Assembly (NCBI GenBank): GCA_934277655.1
Contig: CAKQVC010000049.1
Coordinates: forward strand, 1 to 10,029
Reading direction: 5' to 3'
Length of the DNA stretch: 10,029 nucleotides
DNA from: an uncultured Clostridia bacterium
GTDB taxonomy: Bacteria > Bacillota > Clostridia > Peptostreptococcales > Anaerovoracaceae
Shown here: in pieces, positions 7,381 to 10,029 of the stretch
Position numbering within the stretch: position 1 is the stretch's first letter
How the letters are laid out: each line of letters starts with the position of its first letter
Notes under the pieces: generated by a model
What the model was told of the DNA's origin: nothing
What the model saw: the letters and a program-made list of their open reading frames with translations, nothing else
Database searches by the model: none
Made by a program: the position numbers and the translations under genes

Positions 7381-7440
7381 CCTGCTTTTTGTACATAAAG
7401 CATTGCAAGACATTCTAAGACTCATTGCGAAAAAAGCAGG
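7381..7440. repeat. 10-bp inverted repeat overlapping the hflX promoter
   Basis: CCTGCTTTTT (7381-7390) and AAAAAGCAGG (7431-7440) are perfect inverted copies 40 nt apart. The right arm fills most of the spacer between the -35 and -10 boxes of the hflX promoter. It could be an operator pair, or part of a long-looped structure in read-through RNA from yunB. No T-run follows, so it is not a standard terminator. Confidence 0.5.
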
Positions 7441-7453
7441 GGTATGGTATACT
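7425..7453 (+). promoter_or_regulatory. Extended -10 sigma-A promoter for hflX
   Basis: TTGCGA (7425-7430), a 17-nt spacer and TATACT (7448-7453), with TG at 7445-7446 forming an extended -10 (TGGTATACT). The predicted start of transcription is 7460-7461, at the hflX ATG. Confidence 0.75.
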
Positions 7454-7460
7454 AAACATT

Positions 7461-8744
7461 ATGCTGAGATTTAATGATAACAATGAAGTCATCCGTGAGG
7501 ATGAATATAAAGCTATTTTGGTGGGGCTTCAGCGTGACGAGGACATTTCCTATTCTATGGAAGAATTGAAAGGACTGGCGGAAGCAGCAAATGTAGAAGT
7601 ACTGGGTCAGATGGTACAAAGTCTGGAAAGACCGAATACAGCTACATTAATCGGAAAAGGGAAAGTCGAAGAGCTTGCTGAAATGGTAAAAAATATGGAG
7701 GCTGATACCGTCATTTTTAATGACGAGCTGACAGGAATGCAGCTCCGAAACGTGGAAGATGCAGTAGGCGTGCGTGTCATAGACCGGACGATCCTGATAT
7801 TGGATATCTTTGCGGATCGGGCAAGCTCCAGAGAAGGCAAACTTCAGGTAGAACTGGCACAGCTGCAGTACCGCATGCCTAGACTTACCGGTTTTGGAAA
7901 ATCGCTTTCCCGGCTGGGAGGGGGTATCGGAACCAGAGGTCCCGGAGAAAAAAAGCTGGAAACAGACCGCAGACATATCGAAAAAAGAATGTATGACATT
8001 AAAGCAGAACTTTCCCAGTTGAAAAACACCCGGAGCGTTCAACGGGCACGCAGGGAAAAGAACGAAATTCCGGTGGTTGCACTGGTCGGCTATACAAACT
8101 CAGGCAAATCTGCACTGATGAACCGCATTCTTTCTATGACAGAAAAAGAGGAAAAAACGGTTTTTGAGAAAAATATGTTGTTTGCAACGTTGGACACGCA
8201 GCAGAGAAGTGTATCTTTAGACACGAACCATCAGTTCATTCTGGTTGATACAGTCGGTTTTGTCAGCAAGCTGCCTCACTCGCTGATCGACGCTTTTAAA
8301 GCGACGCTGGAAGAGGTGGCATATGCGGATCTCCTTCTGCATGTGGTGGACAGTGCTTATGAAAACTATGATTTTCATATCGAAGTAACGAATAAGGTTT
8401 TAAGCGAGATCGGAGCCGGAGAAAAAGAGAAGATCCTGGTCTATAATAAAATCGATCTGGTTGGAGAAGAAAATATTATCCCCGCACCGGGCGAGGAGTC
8501 GATCCTGATTTCTGCAAAAGAAGGCATACGGATTGATGAATTGATGGAAAGCATTCGTCGCAAAATCTTCCGGGACGAGGTGCAGGCTTGTCTTCTGGTT
8601 CCGTACACGCGCGGGGATATCAGTTCGTATCTTTGTGAAAAAGCACAGGTTAATGCCATGGACTACAGGGAAGATGGTACTTTTTTTGATGTAAAGCTGA
8701 AAGAAGCGGACTACCGGCGACTGAAAGAATATGAAATACTATGA
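7461..8744 (+). CDS. hflX: Ribosome-associated GTPase HflX
   Basis: GTPase that binds the 50S subunit and, in other bacteria, splits stalled or stressed ribosomes. With ATG 7461 the protein has 427 residues. The N-terminal HflX domain includes KAILVGLQ and LIGKGKVEEL; the linker signature GGGIGTRGPGEKKLETDRR is at 153-171. The G domain follows with G1 GYTNSGKS (210-217), G3 DTVGF (263-267), G4 NKID (329-332) and G5-like SAKEG. G1 more often reads GYTNAGKST; the changes here are conservative and binding should be intact. ATG 7461 is chosen because the ILVGLQ segment must be included. A TTG at 7425 is in frame but overlaps the -35 box. There is no SD before 7461, and the promoter suggests a leaderless mRNA. 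yigZ follows after about 120 nt. Confidence 0.96.
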   Translation: MLRFNDNNEVIREDEYKAILVGLQRDEDISYSMEELKGLAEAANVEVLGQMVQSLERPNTATLIGKGKVEELAEMVKNMEADTVIFNDELTGMQLRNVEDAVGVRVIDRTILILDIFADRASSREGKLQVELAQLQYRMPRLTGFGKSLSRLGGGIGTRGPGEKKLETDRRHIEKRMYDIKAELSQLKNTRSVQRARREKNEIPVVALVGYTNSGKSALMNRILSMTEKEEKTVFEKNMLFATLDTQQRSVSLDTNHQFILVDTVGFVSKLPHSLIDAFKATLEEVAYADLLLHVVDSAYENYDFHIEVTNKVLSEIGAGEKEKILVYNKIDLVGEENIIPAPGEESILISAKEGIRIDELMESIRRKIFRDEVQACLLVPYTRGDISSYLCEKAQVNAMDYREDGTFFDVKLKEADYRRLKEYEIL

Positions 8745-8866
8745 ACGAAACAGCCGAGCGTAAATATTTTGCGAAGGAATCCGGCTGCTTGAAATATGGC
8801 TACCGCAATCCCATTGGCTTTAGACGGGGGGTAGTTCACAATAGAATTACGAGGAAAAGAGAATGA
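8741..8866 (+). CDS. Possible 41-residue basic small protein between hflX and yigZ
   Basis: I do not recognise this product. The ATG shares an ATGA with the hflX stop, and the TGA shares another ATGA with the yigZ start, so the frame fills the gap exactly, as translationally coupled genes do. The peptide begins MNETAERKYFAKESG, continues CLKYGYRNPIGFRRG and ends RITRKRE; it is basic, with no membrane segment. There is no good SD before its ATG, although coupling to hflX could replace one. Against it, the same DNA folds into hairpins resembling an IS200/IS605 right end, so the open frame may be chance. Confidence 0.3.
   Translation: MNETAERKYFAKESGCLKYGYRNPIGFRRGVVHNRITRKRE
8751..8839 (+). 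mobile_element. Possible decayed IS200/IS605-type right end (omega-RNA-like 3' remnant)
   Basis: Hairpin I: CAGCCG (8751-8756) pairs with CGGCTG (8782-8787), enclosing CGTAAA (8759-8764) with TTTGCG (8768-8773). Hairpin II: CCC.TTG (8810-8816) with CGGGGGG (8825-8831), with one mismatch and two G-U pairs, and a loop containing GCTTTAG. TAGTTCAC (8832-8839) follows. A GGCTTTAG loop in a CCC/GGG stem followed by TAGTTCA resembles, from memory, the 3' end of tnpB elements in Clostridia. No tnpA or tnpB is present. I infer a stranded end or a small non-autonomous derivative. Confidence 0.35.
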
Positions 8867-9486
8867 AATTATATAGTACAGTGCGAAAACAGGCAAGTGC
8901 AGAGCAGGTGATCGAACGTTCTCGTTTTATTGCGTATGTCAGTCCGGCAGAAACGAAGGAAGAGGCGGACGCATTCATTGCGTCCGTACGAAAAAAGCAC
9001 AGAGACGCAACCCATAATGTGCCGGTGATGGTTCTTGGAGATAAATTCCAGGTTCAGTGGGGATCGGACGACGGAGAGCCTCAGGGAACTTCAGGTGCAC
9101 CGATCGTGCAGATGCTGGTAAACCAGGGAATTACCAACGTTGCTGTTGTGGTAACCCGGTATTTTGGTGGTATCAAGCTGGGTACAGGCGGACTGGTGCG
9201 GGCATATACTTCGAGTGCAAAGCTGGGCCTGGAAGCTGCAGGAATCTGCGATGTGGAGGAAATGGCGGTCTTTACGTATGATATTGATTATACGTTCTAT
9301 ACCAAGCTGCAGAACATGGCAGCATCAGGTGCTTTTCAGATTTTGGATACGTCTTATACTGATGTGGTTCGTGTAAAGCTTTCCTGCGTACCGGAGGAAA
9401 GTGATGGTCTTGAGACATCCATTACGAATCTTACCGGAGGCAAGGCTCTGCTTATTTCGAAGGAAGTGGAAATTTGCGCGATTTAA
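8863..9486 (+). CDS. yigZ: YigZ/IMPACT family protein (UPF0029 with DUF1949)
   Basis: The 207-residue length is normal for bacterial YigZ. The N-terminal IMPACT domain (about 15-125) shows RSRFIAYVSPAETKEEADAFI, the KKHRDATHNV segment, SDDGEPQGTSGAP (68-80) and the family hallmark RYFGGIKLGTGGL (99-111) leading into VRAY. The C-terminal DUF1949 ferredoxin-like domain spans about 135-200. Eukaryotic IMPACT proteins modulate the GCN2 stress kinase; the bacterial function is not established, although a translation-related role is often proposed. The start ATG overlaps the stop of the small frame upstream, with a purine-rich GAGGAAAAGAG SD in front. It probably shares the hflX transcript. Confidence 0.95.
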   Translation: MKLYSTVRKQASAEQVIERSRFIAYVSPAETKEEADAFIASVRKKHRDATHNVPVMVLGDKFQVQWGSDDGEPQGTSGAPIVQMLVNQGITNVAVVVTRYFGGIKLGTGGLVRAYTSSAKLGLEAAGICDVEEMAVFTYDIDYTFYTKLQNMAASGAFQILDTSYTDVVRVKLSCVPEESDGLETSITNLTGGKALLISKEVEICAI

Positions 9487-9547
9487 GGGGGATTACCCGG
9501 AAAGCGGCAAATTCACAGTGTATAGAGCAAAATACAGCATTTATGGT

Positions 9548-9593
9548 CGGACCTGGATAGGATGGAGGCAAAAGAAACTGTGCGTCCGTTTTT
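9548..9593 (+). terminator. Weak candidate terminator after yigZ
   Basis: CGGAC (9548-9552) and GTCCG (9584-9588) form a 5-bp stem followed directly by TTTTT (9589-9593). The 31-nt loop is long and pairs little internally (GCA with TGC). No better terminator is seen after yigZ. The rest of 9487-9646 holds nothing I recognise. Confidence 0.25.
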
Positions 9594-9646
9594 GAATGAA
9601 AAACAGATTGCACGAAAAAATATGCAAACAAAAACGAAAATTCCTG

Positions 9647-9678
9647 TTGACATTTGACGCAAAATGCTGTAATCTAAT
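9647..9678 (+). promoter_or_regulatory. Upstream promoter P1 of the right-end non-coding region
   Basis: A perfect -35 TTGACA (9647-9652) precedes a run TGTAATCTAAT (9668-9678) that offers overlapping -10 boxes: TGTAAT (5/6, 15-nt spacer), TAATCT (3/6, 17-nt) or TCTAAT (5/6, 20-nt). The -35 is strong; the exact -10 is uncertain. RNA would start near 9680, just before a hairpin. Confidence 0.55.
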
Positions 9679-9682
9679 TTAG

Positions 9683-9789
9683 CAAGTCACGATGACTTGT
9701 GAAACACAATATCTTGTGGAAAGAATAAAGCAGAATACTTGATATATGGGCAAGTTGATTCTTAGCCATTGAGTATATGTTGGACTGAG
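9683..9789 (+). other. Cluster of RNA hairpins downstream of P1 (leader or small RNA candidate)
   Basis: CAAGTCA (9683-9689) pairs perfectly with TGACTTG (9693-9699) around CGA. CACAA (9705-9709) can pair with TTGTG at 9714-9718 or, alternatively, with TTGTG at 9697-9701, which competes with the first hairpin. CTTAGCCA (9761-9768) pairs with TGG-A-CTGAG (9781-9789) with one bulged A. No coding frame of note and no match to a riboswitch, T-box, tRNA or 6S RNA that I recognise. Confidence 0.4.
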
Positions 9790-9867
9790 TTCCGAAGATT
9801 GTGTGGCTGCGGTTGATGTAAAGAAGAGAAGAAATATCCGGATTTATACAAATAAGGAAAATTGTTC

Positions 9868-9896
9868 TTGACAAATCGAAGTGACTGTAGTAAAAT
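9868..9896 (+). promoter_or_regulatory. Strong sigma-A promoter P2
   Basis: TTGACA (9868-9873), a 17-nt spacer and TAAAAT (9891-9896) match at 6/6 and 5/6. Transcription should begin near 9903. A hairpin follows in the RNA: GGAAA (9911-9915) with TTTCC (9937-9941), enclosing CGTT (9923-9926) with AACG (9932-9935). Confidence 0.85.
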
Positions 9897-9961
9897 AAAT
9901 TCTGCTCGTGGGAAAGCGCATACGTTGGTGAAACGGTTTCCTGAGAGAAAAGAAAAAATGC

Positions 9962-9990
9962 TTGACAAAAGAGGCGAGAGCCTGTATAAT
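9962..9990 (+). promoter_or_regulatory. Consensus sigma-A promoter P3 at the right edge
   Basis: TTGACA (9962-9967), a 17-nt spacer and TATAAT (9985-9990) are full consensus. The start of transcription is near 9997, and the gene it serves lies beyond the window. Tandem near-consensus promoters over a long non-coding leader are typical of rRNA or tRNA operons, but no mature RNA sequence is seen, so this is inference. Confidence 0.9.
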
Positions 9991-10029
9991 AAATAAATGT
10001 GTCGAGCAGATAAAGACATGCTGTGGGAG

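Noticed and set aside
7185..7418. 77-codon plus-strand frame after yunB
   Set aside because: It begins inside yunB in another frame and runs through the repeat region; no SD or motif supports it.
7425..7460. TTG 7425 as the hflX start
   Set aside because: It overlaps the -35 box of a strong promoter and has no SD; the conserved region begins after ATG 7461.
9674..10019. Minus-strand open frames of 66 and 85 codons at the right end
   Set aside because: No family resemblance, and they run against three rightward promoters; composition looks non-coding.
9487..10029. rRNA or tRNA gene in the right-end region
   Set aside because: No 16S 5' end, no T-loop/anticodon pattern found; only promoters and hairpins are visible, so none is annotated.

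Overview
The window looks like chromosomal DNA from a low-to-moderate G+C, endospore-forming Firmicute of class Clostridia, most likely the family Lachnospiraceae. The grounds are strong AGGAGG-type ribosome binding sites, a CodY regulator with the conserved Firmicutes winged helix, the sporulation protein YunB, an HslUV protease next to codY, and sigma-A-like promoters with 17-bp spacers. Assignment below family level is not possible from this stretch. All genes lie on the + strand.

Layout. (1) Positions 1-1250: the 3' end of a YifB/ComM-type AAA+ ATPase, then dprA, both linked to processing of single-stranded or incoming DNA. (2) Positions 1302-6448: a promoter and a roughly 170-nt leader, then topA-hslV-hslU-codY with gaps of only 13-26 nt, a compact likely operon. 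This is a shortened form of the Bacillus dprA-topA-trmFO-codV-clpQ-clpY-codY neighbourhood; trmFO and codV/xerC are absent here. (3) Positions 6449-7231: a short spacer with a hairpin that captures the Shine-Dalgarno sequence, then yunB, expected to be a mother-cell sporulation gene. (4) Positions 7232-7460: a spacer with a degenerate repeat, a 10-bp inverted repeat and a strong extended -10 promoter placed so close to the start of hflX that its mRNA should be leaderless. (5) Positions 7461-9486: hflX, a possible 41-codon ORF that fills the gap exactly (ATGA overlaps at both ends) but whose DNA also resembles a decayed IS200/IS605 right end, then a yigZ/IMPACT-family gene. (6) Positions 9487-10029: non-coding DNA with three sigma-A-type promoters firing rightward, two of them near-consensus or consensus, plus several RNA hairpins. 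It probably drives a highly expressed transcript beyond the window; an rRNA or tRNA operon is the best guess, but no rRNA or tRNA sequence is visible.

How the genes fit together. TopA relaxes negative supercoils; HslUV is an ATP-dependent protease; CodY is a global nutritional regulator. They share an operon but not a pathway, and the grouping is ancestral. HflX and YigZ are both associated with translation or ribosome physiology. Most of the window is well-conserved core genome. The unusual material is in the junctions: the leaderless hflX promoter, the yunB SD hairpin, the hflX-yigZ spacer, the divergent CodY effector pocket and the promoter-rich right end.
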